The notes beneath the pieces are model-generated. The model did no database searches. It was not told the DNA's origin and was given only the letters and a program-made list of their open reading frames with translations. Source: Rotaria sordida (Eukaryota; Rotifera; Eurotatoria; Philodinida; Philodinidae). Taken from it: a stretch of DNA of 64,000 nucleotides. The stretch covers positions 6,341-70,340 of the forward strand of contig CAJNOL010000832.1 in NCBI GenBank assembly GCA_905250125.1, in the 5' to 3' direction. Shown here one piece after another: positions 38,365-49,397 of the stretch (positions within the stretch are counted from its first letter, which is position 1; each line of letters starts with the position of its first letter). The translations under genes were made by a program, and so were the position numbers.

Positions 38365-38673
38365 TTAAAAATCAACACATTTCCCTTTTCGTTCCCAATC
38401 ACCATAACGTGTTGGTTCGGGTCCACGTGGTCCATTGACTTCACCGGTGACTGGATTTGTATTATTCGCCCATGGTTTTAATGGTTCTTTTTCGGCATCG
38501 GGATGTGTATATTCATCTAATTTACCCATAGGTGTTTTACTTTTTATTGATGATTTTTTTGAATCTTTATTAGTTGAAGTTTTTGTCGAATGTAAACGTA
38601 ATGTTTGACATATGGTAAATGATCGTTGAATATAACCAGAATAAGATGAAATTGAATACAATCGATTAAACAT
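38365..38673 (-). CDS. SDHAF4: Succinate dehydrogenase assembly factor 4
   Basis: Mitochondrial matrix assembly factor that binds flavinated SDHA and promotes complex II assembly (family knowledge). Single exon, 102 residues, close to the usual length. The first ~35 residues are Arg/Ser-rich with no acidic residue ([19 protein letters not shown]), a mitochondrial presequence. The C-terminus carries the signature [31 protein letters not shown] pyrimidine tract ending TTTCAG lies only 2 bp before the ATG. The MMTAG2 stop codon is 104 bp upstream on the same strand, so this looks like the last gene of a three-gene transcription unit. Confidence 0.96.
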   Translation of the reverse strand: MFNRLYSISSYSGYIQRSFTICQTLRLHSTKTSTNKDSKKSSIKSKTPMGKLDEYTHPDAEKEPLKPWANNTNPVTGEVNGPRGPEPTRYGDWERKGKCVDF

Positions 38674-38777
38674 ATCTGAAACAAAGATATTTTTTAAATA
38701 CGATCTTTATTGTTGGAGCCTTTTAATAAATGAAAAAAAAACAAAATTGAATTGTACAAGAAAAAATAAAGATTTTA
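38674..38777 (-). promoter_or_regulatory. Short intercistronic spacer with splice acceptor
   Basis: Read on the minus strand, the 104 bp between the MMTAG2 stop and the SDHAF4 ATG hold AATAAA-type signals (one about 10 bp after the stop, a second further on), a T-rich tract, and finally TTTGTTTCAG two bases before the ATG. This is the order expected where one mRNA is polyadenylated and the next is trans-spliced. Confidence 0.5.
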
Positions 38778-41317
38778 TTAATTTTGATTATGTTTGGAAT
38801 GATCTTTTTCTGATGATGATCGAGTCCTATGATGTTTTTTTACTTTCGATTTTTCTTTATGACTATGTTTTTTCTTATGTTTATGTTTTGATTCTGATTC
38901 GGAAGTGGACGATGATGATGATGATGAATGTTGTCGTTTGCGTTCCTTTTTTTCTCTATATAGAATTAAAAAATAAAAATGAAAATAATTTTTGTTGAAT
39001 AAAAAATACTTTTTTGATTTTAATGTTCGTTGTATTGTTTTCAAACCATGTTTCTTAACAAGATCAATAAGAAATCCATCTAATTCTTTTTCAGTCATCA
39101 TATTTTGTTCGATTGTTTGTTTTACTGAAATAAATAAATAATTATTTAATGAAAAACAAAACACAAAAAACACGAACGTTCATCATCCTCTTCATCATCA
39201 ATATCATCTATTAAATCATCTTCATCATTTTCTGACCATTCATGTTTTTCTTCGTCAGAACCAGTTGCTTTTAATTGTCTTCGTCGTCTTCGATCTTCTT
39301 TCCATTGATTATCATGTTTTTTATTTTTATGATGTTGTTTTAAATTATGTGAATCATTATGTATGGCTGGTGTCATTGGTTCATTTTTAATTGAACTTGA
39401 TTGTGGTTCACGTTTACTTGATGATTTTTGTTGAGTTGGTGTAACAGCAGCTAAAAAGAATCAGTTCATATTAATTCAAAAAAAGAAATTAAAAAATGAA
39501 GACAAACGTGGTGGTGGTGGTGGCGGCGGCGGCGGTGGCATAACTTTCATGCCTAATGCGGTCATAAGTGCGTCTTCTTCAATTTTTTTTGCTGCACGAA
39601 ATTCTGCTGATTTTATTTGTTGTTCATATTCACGATTTTTTGCATGCCTGAATTAATAATAAAAAAAAAACATTTCTGTTTTTATTAATAATTTATTTGT
39701 TTTTACAACTTTACCATGTTAAATCTTTACCCTCTTGCCGACGACCAATTGGTGCCATTACTGAATGTCCTGAATAACATTCTCGATCTTTATCCGACTT
39801 AACTGTATTCCGACTAAATAAATATCATAAATGAAACATAATATACAGTGGGTGCAAAAAGTTCCGCTACCAAGTGAAAAGTACCTAACCTTTAGTCTTT
39901 TAATCTTATAGTTCGACCACAAATACAGCATTTTGAACTCAGATTACAAGGATTAATCAGGACTTGATTGGTCTTCATATGAAGGAGCTAAAAGCTCAAC
40001 ATAGAAAACAAATCTCATGGCGTTAGACCCCTGATTCGACAGTTCACGAAGAAAGATTTCTAAGTGATGCATCATTTTTAAGTTGAGACTATATTCAATC
40101 GATAGAGTCTACTCAATCAGTAAACATCCTAGAGTGATTCGAACTGTTGAATCTTTGTTGTTGAGATATTGAATTTTTAGTGGCTTTTTCCTATAGAATT
40201 CCAAACTTCAAACAAAATCATATTTTTGAAGTTTAATCTGAGACTTTGCCCACATAAAGGACCCAATCAGACTAGCTTGTAGAAAAAAAAAATGTCACAA
40301 TTCTTTGACAAAGCTTCTCTGAAATATAAATCTTTCAAACTATTCACATTTTTTTCAATAATCATGGTAACACGTCTATATTTTGAGAAATTCAAATATC
40401 CAAGAAACTTGGTCAAATAATTGTAAAAATTTTTCCTACAAGCTACTCTGATCAGGACCTTTATACAGACGAAGTTCCAGATCAAAATTCAAAAGTGTAA
40501 TTTTACTTGAAAACTGGTGCCCCACAGAAAAAAAAATCTACTAAAAGTTCAATATCTCAGTAGCAAAGGTGCAACAGCTCGAAGCACTCGAGGATATTTA
40601 CCTACTAACTAGTCTATATCGACTGAATATAGTCTCGACTTAAAGGCAATTTATCACTTGTAAGACTTTTCCTCGTCAGTACGAACAATAAAACTTCCAT
40701 ATCAAACAGTTTTAGTTTGCCTGATTTATGAAGTATTCTTTGGATAATCTTTACATGAGAGTTTATGGGAATGATCGAAAACTGACCAATATCTCTGATC
40801 AATTTTTAGCCATTTATCTTGAAATTTTTTCCGGTGAGTGCTATGCTCCAGTCAAGTTTCTCTTGAAAATTTCACGATCGCACTCATTAATTGAGAAGAG
40901 ATCCATGCTAGGACTGTTCTAGATAATGGAGGTACAGCGAATTGGAGTATCCTATCTATAATACAATATAGACATAAGAATCTTTATTTTTTGTCAATAA
41001 GAAAATGGAGATTAACGCAGTTAAATAGTAGAAAACTAAAAAAGTGTCAAAAAAACCTTTTTTGAGTCCTAGAGTGAAAACTGATGTTTTCATCACAAAT
41101 ACGTTACATTAAACTCTATCAACTTCAAGTTCCTGCTTGCCGTTATAGTTTACCAAACTCTATTTGTAATCAAAACATTAGGCAAAAACATTGAAGTTTA
41201 TGTAATTTTTACTCAGTATGAAGACTTTTTGAAACCATTGTAAGAAAAATTATTTTCATACTTAAATTGATCTTTTCCATTTTTTGTTCCAGCATTATTT
41301 GAACGTGATATTGACAT
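38778..41317 (-). CDS. MMTAG2: MMTAG2 (multiple myeloma tumour-associated 2) family protein
   Basis: Nuclear or nucleolar protein of poorly known function. Six exons: 41317-41262, 39813-39715, 39647-39508, 39450-39178, 39124-39010, 38955-38778. Phases close to 286 residues. Exons 1-3 rebuild the MMtag domain: NGKDQFN, then [30 protein letters not shown], then [22 protein letters not shown] run of Pro follows (the GGT/GGC repeat at 39510-39538 is this coding run), then an acidic stretch [15 protein letters not shown] and a Ser/Lys/His-rich basic tail typical of the family. A splice acceptor (GTTTTAG) directly abuts the ATG. Intron 1 is 1448 bp and holds a large foldback; the other introns are 54-80 bp. 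Confidence 0.9.
39845..40870. mobile_element. Foldback element E inside MMTAG2 intron 1
   Basis: Central pair: ACTAGCTTGTAGAAAA (40271) with TTTTTCCTACAAGCTACTCT (about 40431-40450). Outward: CATAAAGGACC/GGACCTTTATA; TGAGATATTGAATTTTTAG (40162) with the complement of 40536-40557; AGTTGAGACTATATTCAATC (40081) with the complement near 40618-40640; weaker matches run to about 39950 and 40800. At 39845 the sequence TACAGTGGGTGCAAAAAGTT looks like a Tc1/mariner-type end, but I did not find its partner. The outer boundaries are approximate. Confidence 0.65.
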
Positions 41318-41429
41318 CTAAAACGTACATATACACAAATAGTTTTATTTATATACATATGATAAAACAAAAACGAAGAAAAAAGAAAGATGAGAAAAAA
41401 AATGAATCATTTCGTTTCGTTTTGCTTTG
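41318..41429 (-). promoter_or_regulatory. Short intercistronic spacer with splice acceptor at ATG
   Basis: The 112 bp between the MATH-BTB stop and the MMTAG2 ATG hold, on the minus strand, a long pyrimidine-rich tract, an AATAAA within AAATAAAACT, and an acceptor TTTTAG immediately followed by the ATG. There is no room for a conventional promoter, which suggests polycistronic transcription or a 5'UTR intron reaching into the upstream gene. Confidence 0.5.
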
Positions 41430-43906
41430 TTAAGACGAACAAGCACATGAAGCAGCATGTTCAGCTGAATAAACAAATGCTTCCGTCGCTAATGCTGGAT
41501 GTTGTTCAACTAATAAACGCCAATCATCACTTTCAGTTACTTCAAGTATATTACGCATAATAAAATTTAAAACACGTTTTTTTAATTCATTTGCATTATG
41601 TAAATCAGCAACTATATAAAGCATTGTACAATTTGATACAGATAATGAATTCATCATTATTAATTCAGCTTTTTGTTTTAAAAATTCTAATTCATATTTA
41701 TCAGCTGCTTTAAAAATTTCTACAGCATTATATTCATCAATTTCTTCAACATTTGATGTATAAATATATTCAAGTAAAGCACGAACTGTTTCAGGTTGTA
41801 AATCTGTTATTTCAATTGTTGAATTTTGGTCTTCAAGCATCGAATGTGAAAACATGGCAGCAAATACGGGACTACGAACCTAGAATATAAACGAAAAAAA
41901 AATATTTCAATTGAATGCGGAAAACAGATTTATGATTGATAAAATACGAAAGAAACATGTATAGAAGACAATTTGTTGGATACTTTTAAATTTTTTTTCA
42001 ATTCAGAAAGCCATGCGAAAGATTTTTTCGAATTTAATATTTTATCTAACAAAACTTGAATTAGAATTCAATAGAAAAAACTTGAGAGATCAGCATTTCG
42101 GCTATATGCATTTTCATTAAAACATAGGGCACAGTAGGATGACAACATGCACTTAGATCACATGATAGATGTAGCGTTTTGTTCAGCAAATTGCATTTCG
42201 AAACAATGACATTGTGTGTGTCAGTAGATGAAAAGTACTATATGAATTTCGTAATTGAATTGCTTCAGTTGAAGTCATCAGTTGTTAGATTACTCAACAA
42301 ACTACTTAGAAATCCACAATATAAAAGATGAGCTAGTTTAAGTACGTACTCGTGCTCGATGGACTATGCTACCTTGCTGAGCACAACGGAGTGTACTAAC
42401 GTTTTATAAGATTCAGAATTTTTAAGGAAGTTAATAAGAAAAATTTGAATCCGTATCGAAGGTTCTGTTTGGTTTTCGGTCTGGGATGAAATTTATGTAA
42501 CCCAAAAATAGTTAGCACATGAAGTATTGTATGTGGACGTTTATTTTACTCATAGTAAGATATCTAAGATTTCTAAACGATAGGTTTGAAACTGATAGTT
42601 ATCGAATTGCATATTATTTTTTTATGTGATGATTTATTTCAATACCGAATCAAAAATGGTGCTTTTAAATAACGAAAACAAGAGTGATATAGAGTTATCT
42701 TCGACTGAGTCTAAAAATCATTTGATATTTAATCTATTGAAATGTGATTAACTTATAATTTTTCTTCTTAATAATTTCAGTCGACTGAATATCAGTTGAT
42801 CAGTCTAGTAGAAGTCTACAAGAGTTCATCTCCCATCAAGACATGTTTTGAAGAAATTTTATTAAAGAATTTTGCTTGTAGTTAAATCTCATGCTTATTA
42901 AAATATTCTGAAAGTTTTGCTAAAACAAACTGCATCGTTCATAAGATTTAGAATGTTTAACATATTCAATTTTCAAACAGTTTCCTCTGATACAATCTTT
43001 TCAATTTAAATTTTTTTTTATAAACATGAGATCTATCTATAGACAAAATTTCAAAGTTGAATTTCTTCAATGTATATGCTAATGTAATTTGAAATAGAAG
43101 CGTCATAACTCTGCAAGAACAAAATATGGAGACGGACTCTTGTAAGCTTCTATTCACTCACATCAAGGTTTATTAGGCATACACCGAATTTGGAATATTC
43201 GGATTAGATTTTGAATGCGGTCATTTTCAGTTAATTAATAAAAGAAAACAGAATTACGTCAAAATAAAGGACTTTCGGCTTAATGACAATAGATTTACAC
43301 ACAGTGTGGTAAATGATCCAAAAGCTAAAGGTGTAAAGATATCCTTAAAAAGATCAATCATGCTTAGACATACTCGAACTTAACTAAACCTTACAGTGCT
43401 TCTATGATTACCTATATACCTCAAGAAGCACTTGAACAATTACCCAAATACTCGTCACTATCTGAACTGGTTGAATAGTTTCCAAACCGAAACACTGAGC
43501 CAGAGTCCGAGTTCGATGCATACCGAAGCTTTATCAACTGGTAAACAGTCGACTGAAAACAACGTATAACATTTGAAAAGCTTCTCTGATTAGTCAAAAG
43601 TTAATCAATATGCAATAAATTCATTAAACAAAAAACCGATCAGATTGTAATATTTAAACTTACACTTAATATACTTCGATGTGCATAAAATGTTGTTTTA
43701 GTCGGTGTTGATAAAAGTGCTAATGCTGTTGAAGTTGTTTCATCATGATTAGCTTCTCCAGATGATTCTCCAGCACCACTACTTCCACCTGAGTTTGTAC
43801 TATATCGTTTACGTTTTGTTCGATGATTTCCAGCACCAGAATTATTATTATTATTCTTTTTTGATGATGATGATGATTTTCCTCCATCAATCGGTGATGA
43901 AGATGT

Positions 43907-43949
<43 letters not shown>

Positions 43950-44753
43950 ATATCATGTGAAGATTTATTTTCATATGTTAAATTATTATATTGTTGTGGT
44001 CGTACAATAATTGTAACATCATGACAATTATCTTTAGTAGATGTTAATAATGAATTTAAATGTGTCGATAATGATATTAAACTTTCATATGTATTCTTTT
44101 TCTCTTCATGTATTATTGATGATGATGATTCACCAACAATAATAACACGTGTAAATATTTTTAAACTTTGATCAGCATTTAATAATTCTGATTTTCGTTG
44201 TGTTGTTAATACCATACGCATTAAATATTCAGAATAACCCCAATCACCACCTGTTGGAAATATATGATATGGCGTTTTACGTACAATATGAAATTCACCA
44301 CGACTATTTATTAATGAAAATTCAGCTTTAGCTTGTAAATCAGTACGACCACGAACATATTTAACAAATAAACTTATATATTCAACTGATTTTTCATTAA
44401 CACCTTTTGGATAAAGTTTTAAACACCAACTAAAAATAAATAAATAAATAAATAATTAAGAAAATTAATTGATTAATTAACCTTGTATCAGTATGTGGAC
44501 CAAAATTTGGAGAAAAATAAGAACTAAAGAGAACACGAGGTGATTGAGGATCATCTATTATAAAAATAAATGTATTAAAAATAAAAATAAAAAAAAGAAA
44601 TAATTAACCTAAATATGATTGAAAATGATCGATTGTCCATAAATGTGTAAATGAAACAACTTTTCGATCTGTTACACATATTGAATGTGGTGGATTTGAT
44701 GATAATGGACGATTACCACGAAAATTTGAACGCTCCGTACCACTGCCTGACAT
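41430..44753 (-). CDS. SPOP-like: SPOP-like MATH-BTB protein with low-complexity insert
   Basis: Substrate adaptor for Cullin-3 ubiquitin ligases (family role). Exons 44753-44609, 44554-44482, 44429-43664 and 41879-41430; phases close to 477 residues; a TAG stop lies in frame just before the ATG. The MATH domain (about 30-170) starts VSFTHLWTIDHFQSYL and includes WCLKLYPKGVNEKSVEYISLF and GDWGYSEYL. The BTB begins CHDVTIIV (208-215), is interrupted by about 100 residues of poly-Ser, poly-Asn, Gly and a basic HRTKRKRYS patch, and resumes at FYAHRSILSVRSPVFAAMF. ITDLQPETVRALLEYIYT and ADLHNANELKKRVLNFI follow, and the C-terminus matches the SPOP BACK-like end (SDDWRLLVEQHPALATEAF). Intron 3 is 1784 bp. 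First gene of the three-gene cluster; divergent from the 45003 gene (249 bp apart). Confidence 0.92.
43891..43945. repeat. (GATGAT)n coding microsatellite
   Basis: A GAT-type trinucleotide run on the + strand codes for the poly-Ser part of the BTB insert on the minus strand. Open frames of poly-Met (+) and poly-His (-) here are shadows of it. Confidence 0.9.
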
Positions 44754-45002
44754 TGACTAGAACTGGATGAGCTAATCATGAACGAATAACAAATAACAAT
44801 AACCTAACAGATGTCGTTTTTCATTGGTTAAATCAACTGAACCAATCGATTTCTTTATATGATAGATTGTGCTATAACAATTTATCGCTTGATCTAAACT
44901 AGATGCATCAACATAAAAAGACTGTCTAGACTTGAATGAATGTATGATCTAAAGATCGTTTACATTTTTAGAATGTAAATCAACAAGACTTCAAAAATTA
45001 CA

Positions 45003-45969
45003 ATGAATGCAATTCATATTATAATGGCAACATCAACATCTGCAAATCCACATAGTGCACCTAATACTCGAATTGAAAGTCTTGCAAGAAAAAGAAAAAT
45101 ATCAGCAGTTATTTTCTTAAGTTTGTTTTGTTTTTATTTTTATTTAGATACGAACTATTAAAAATTTATTTTATATTTTAGTTTTTGGTATTTTATTACT
45201 TGTTGCTGGTTCTCTACTTGCTTCATATGAAAAACAAAGATTTTCTGTTTCATTTATTGTTTTCGGGTATTGATTTTATTAAAGAAAAAACAAAAAGTAC
45301 GAATGATCTAAGTTTAATTGTTGTTGATTTTTTTTAAGTGGTATCGGTATTATATTTGCTTTTATGTATTGGATATCAGCTCAAAAAATCTTAACTGCAT
45401 TACGAAAACTCAATGCTCAACGAATGAGAGTAAAAACTAATTGAAATTCTTTTATATTTATTAAAGTTTTATTCTAGCAAGCAAGATTTCAAGCTCAAAA
45501 TTCTGGCACAATTAATTTTGCAAGTATGAACAACGGGTATGTTATCGTATATATGTTTTTTTTTCTACAATAATTAGAAATTAAAATGTTACTTTTTCTC
45601 TAGAGATTCCCATCGATATTCAAGTCCATTCCATGTGGGTTTGCCCAGTTATGAACAAAGTATTTTACGCCCAAGAGGTAAATATTTAGTTGTTTTTTCA
45701 TTTTATCAAATAATGTGACGTAATTAATATTTTTGTTTTTTTCATTTTTTGTTTTGTGTCATGTAGATATCCCACCATCGTATGAAGAAGTGATCAATAT
45801 TAAATCAATAAATGATACAACGAATTACTCTAGTCATGATTCATCAACTGTTCCGATTGATTCAATATCACTTGCAGTTGATCAAGCTGAAAGTGCTACT
45901 TCTACTAATTTTATAAATGAAGAAATACCCAATCGAAAACGTACTGCACATAATTTTTCATCACAATAA
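45003..45969 (+). CDS. Two-TM protein with PPxY motif
   Basis: Six exons: 45003-45120, 45182-45266, 45339-45429, 45478-45536, 45604-45677 and 45767-45969. Phases close to 209 residues. TM1 about 38-60 (ISAVIFLIFGILLLVAGSLLAS), TM2 about 67-88 (FIVFGGIGIIFAFMYWISA), with a short loop between, so a helical hairpin. A C-terminal cytoplasmic region contains IPPSYEEV at 144-151, a PPxY site of the type bound by WW domains of NEDD4-family ubiquitin ligases. No specific family recognised. A second in-frame ATG (45024) is an alternative start. Introns are 48-89 bp. It is divergent from the MATH-BTB gene; the 249 bp between them presumably holds both promoters. Confidence 0.82.
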
Positions 45970-46894
45970 TTGTAAATAGAAAAATGCACTATCTTACCTT
46001 TTTTTTGCCTTATTAAGAGCATCTATAGATGTAAATGTATGTGTGTGTAGTTATGATAAATTTGTATGTTTATATATCTTTTGTTTTTGATACCTGATTA
46101 TTGTTAATCTCATTTTGACAGAAAGTTAGAGTATAACGATAAATTTCTGATCTATTGTTGCTTTTATACTTACACAGCTCAATATGTTGTTTTTTAAATT
46201 TTATGTCTGCAATCATTTTGCTTTGTTTCTTTGTGATCTATATTTTTCATTGTCTTTTATTTGTATCAGTATTGGCCAGACGTTATTGGTAATACATTTG
46301 ATTGGAATAAACATAGAATGAAAGCGTAGTAGTTAAGACGTATAGTTTTCTCCAATGATTTACTACGAATTTCTGTTATATTCAAATAAGATTTGATAAC
46401 TTTAAAATTTACGTATTTTTTTATTTGTCTTATTCTTTTATTAAATTATGGAAAGGGTGAAAAGGTCAATAAGAATCAATATACTGTTCATGAACTGCAA
46501 CAACTTTAGTTAATATATTTTCCGCTAGTATTTGTACTCTTGGTGCAAGACGAACATGTACAGCTTCATTTGATCGTTTTAGAACATTTTTTCACGGTAG
46601 AATCATCGTTTTTTCTTCTGGAATCGTATTCTATATTCTTTTTTTTGCATAGTTTCTATAGTATCGATATCAAGTCAAAAAATGATTACACAAATGATAT
46701 TAGCTTCAATGACTAAAGAATGTGATATTCGATTATTGTAGTTTGGTAATTTAATCAATGTAATTAAAATGTCACTAGAAACTAGTTTATGTCTTTGTAA
46801 AATGAGTAATTCAAATGAATGCTTGAACAATCCGGAATACATGAAATAAAACATTGTAGAAAAATTTTCTATAAGGTTTAGCAGTGAAACATAC

Positions 46895-46958
46895 AGTGCG
46901 GCGCCAAAAAAGCATGTACATTTTTGTTTTTACGCATGAACGAATAATAAGGATACTC
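46895..46958. mobile_element. Possible transposon end beside the gap
   Basis: TA followed by CAGTGCGGCGCCAAAAAAGC resembles the end of a Tc1/mariner-type element and runs into the N stretch. No partner end is visible after the gap. A repeat here would explain the assembly break. Confidence 0.35.
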
Positions 46959-47058
46959 NNNNNNNNNNNNNNNNNNNNNNNNNNNNNNNNNNNNNNNNNN
47001 NNNNNNNNNNNNNNNNNNNNNNNNNNNNNNNNNNNNNNNNNNNNNNNNNNNNNNNNNN
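46959..47058. other. Assembly gap (100 N)
   Basis: Exactly 100 unknown bases, the conventional length for a scaffold gap of unknown size. Confidence 0.99.
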
Positions 47059-48519
47059 ATGATACATGTTTATAATTGAATCCTATACTCATTGAACGAT
47101 CGTTGTATAACTATTATTTTGAGGTAGATTTTGCAATGCACTTGTTACGTGATGAATTTTTATTAATAGTTCTTGTGAAATGAATTGCTCAAGGGATTCA
47201 TAAGATTTTTCTGTTTTACAAAATGGCAATGAGAATAATAATGTAATGCAGATAAATAATATACTGATGTCTCTTTGTATATTCTGAGACTGTGTTTAAT
47301 TTTTAGGTTTACTACTCAGTGCATTATCGATGATTCCTACTAATGAAGTTGATCTTACATTATACGAAAACATTGAAGTTTATCAAGATCTTAAAACAAA
47401 TGCAATAGAAAAATTATCTTTTTTTGTTTTTGAAAAAGATTTCTAATGAAGTTACTCAACTTTTTTTTCTTTATTCATTATTATACGTCCAAATTCTGCT
47501 TCAATTGAATACTATATGATGAAATATTAAAAATGCCTCGGAATACATTGTGGATTGAGAAGAATTTATAATGTTTTCCATTACATATATAACATCTAAC
47601 ACCATCCGGGTGAAATTTTATTTCTCACTTATAAATATAATAGTCTATTATTAGATTTTCAAGCTTTTAAATGAATTTCTTTTCACTTTATGAAGAAAAT
47701 TTAACGAATACTAAATAATTTTCTAATCCAAAAAAAAAATTCCTTTATGTCAACGTCATCAATTTCCTTGAAGTCAAAATAATAATGTAGAAAGAAAAAA
47801 AAACGCAAGACTATGTCGGTAATTAGTTTCTTCTTTGTATAGAACAAAAGAAGTCTAACAATCAGTAGGCCTTTATCAAGATGTCATATTCTTGTTTTCC
47901 GTTCTAGAAAAGTCGTTTGACATCTGTTAATACGTATATAAGTATTATGCATCTTTATTTTCTGGAAGTGATTTATAGAATTTATTAATAAATTATGTCT
48001 CAGAGATTATATTAAATCAAATTATTAATATCCTTGATTAGTATTGAAATAGATAATAATAATAACACATGATTAAATATTGTGTATAATCGTCTTGAAT
48101 ATCATTTTATGACAAAGTAATATTGTTTTTTGATGTAATTTTTGTATGTAAAATTCTAAAATAAGTTTATCTCTTCATAGAATAATAATTCATTCGTTGT
48201 TGAGAATTTGATATGTATTGATCTATTCATTTTTTAAATGTTTTTTTTTTTCATCGATTATCTTCGAACATCTGTTCTATTGCGAATAAAGACAATAGAA
48301 TTATTTTTTGAATAGTTACACATGAAACTGCCAACGATATATTCAATTAATTTTGAAAGAAAGAATTTTCGTTCACGGTTCATGATCGCTAAGTATTTGA
48401 TACGACATGGTTCATTGAAGCTATTATGTAAGTCATCAAAACATATAGCTTTATTTTATCAAAAGAAAACATTTGCGGAATATTTATATTTCAATGGAAT
48501 AGCTATACTTAGACAGTGA

Positions 48520-48850
48520 TGTCACTGCACTGAGCGTACTGACTGCAGTGACACACTGACATTGGTATTCACCGAACCAGTGCATATACTGACACTGACT
48601 GCACTGTCTGCACCAACATTGATGTTCACTGAATCAGTACATACACTGACACTGATTGCACTGGTTCTACTAACTGCACCGGCGTTGATGTTCACTGAGT
48701 CAATGGAAATCAGTATCAATACATCAGTGTTCCATTCTGCGTCAGTGCAACAAGTGCAGTCAGTGTATACAATGGTTCAGTGAACACCAATGTCGGTGCA
48801 GACAGTGCAGTCAGTGTCAGTGCCATCAGTGTACCGGTGAACACCAGTAT
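48520..48850. repeat. Inverted minisatellite of CACTGA / TCAGTG units
   Basis: From 48520 to about 48710 the + strand carries degenerate units of about 55-65 bp (CACTGACTGCACTG, then TTGATGTTCACTGA.TCA). From about 48720 to 48850 the same units run in the opposite orientation (CAGTGCAGTCAGTGTCAGTG, GGTGAACACCA). The whole is a palindromic tandem array centred near 48690-48700. Confidence 0.8.
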
Positions 48851-49397
48851 GATTTTATCAGTGGTCAGTATACTGAAACTGCACATCCCTATCCGCATTC
48901 TGATAGTTTTAAAAAAAACAGAGTTATGATGAACGGTCTCAACTTTTCCTTTGAGCTTCATAACTTTGGGAGGGAAGGGCATTTCAAGTCAGTAGATCTA
49001 TCATTATGTGACGCTATGCTTCAGCTATCTATCATACAAATTTCGTAGAAGTTCGCCAACTCGTTCAAGAGCTATATTCATTTCACTATAACCATCGGTT
49101 TGTAAAAACCTATATATTTTCCTTTGAAGATCCATAACTCTGTGGTAGTTCAATGAATCGATCTAAAACTTTCAGATAAGCTTTCTCCATAGCGTGGTAT
49201 TATTTCCTGAAAGTTTCAGAACCGTATATTGTACTGGAGAAAAATGACGCATTCGTGATCATTGTCTTACTGTCGAGATGTTGGAGACATTATTATTCTG
49301 CTAGATGAATTTATATTTTGGTTGAAGAAAGATCGTAGACTAAGCTTTCGTTTCCTATGAAAATATTTCGAATTTATCACGTATTTGATAAGAAACA

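Larger units (their letters stand above)
46460..47445. pseudogene. Possible broken gene fragments around the gap
   Basis: Codon-like stretches occur on both strands. Minus: about 47270-47098 reads a hydrophobic leader then SLPFCKTEKSYESLEQF to a TGA, and about 46580-46463 reads RSNEAVHVRLAPRVQILAEN to a TGA/TAA. Plus: after an acceptor near 47308, TNEVDLTLYENIEVYQDL to TAA at about 47445; also MITQMILASMTKECDIRLL at about 46681 with an in-frame stop. They cannot be joined into one model and the N run interrupts the region. It may be a decayed gene, or an intact one whose middle is missing. No family recognised. Confidence 0.25.

Noticed and set aside
43720..44010. Open frames of poly-His (-) and poly-Met (+)
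   Set aside because: Other-frame shadows of the poly-Ser codon run in the MATH-BTB gene.
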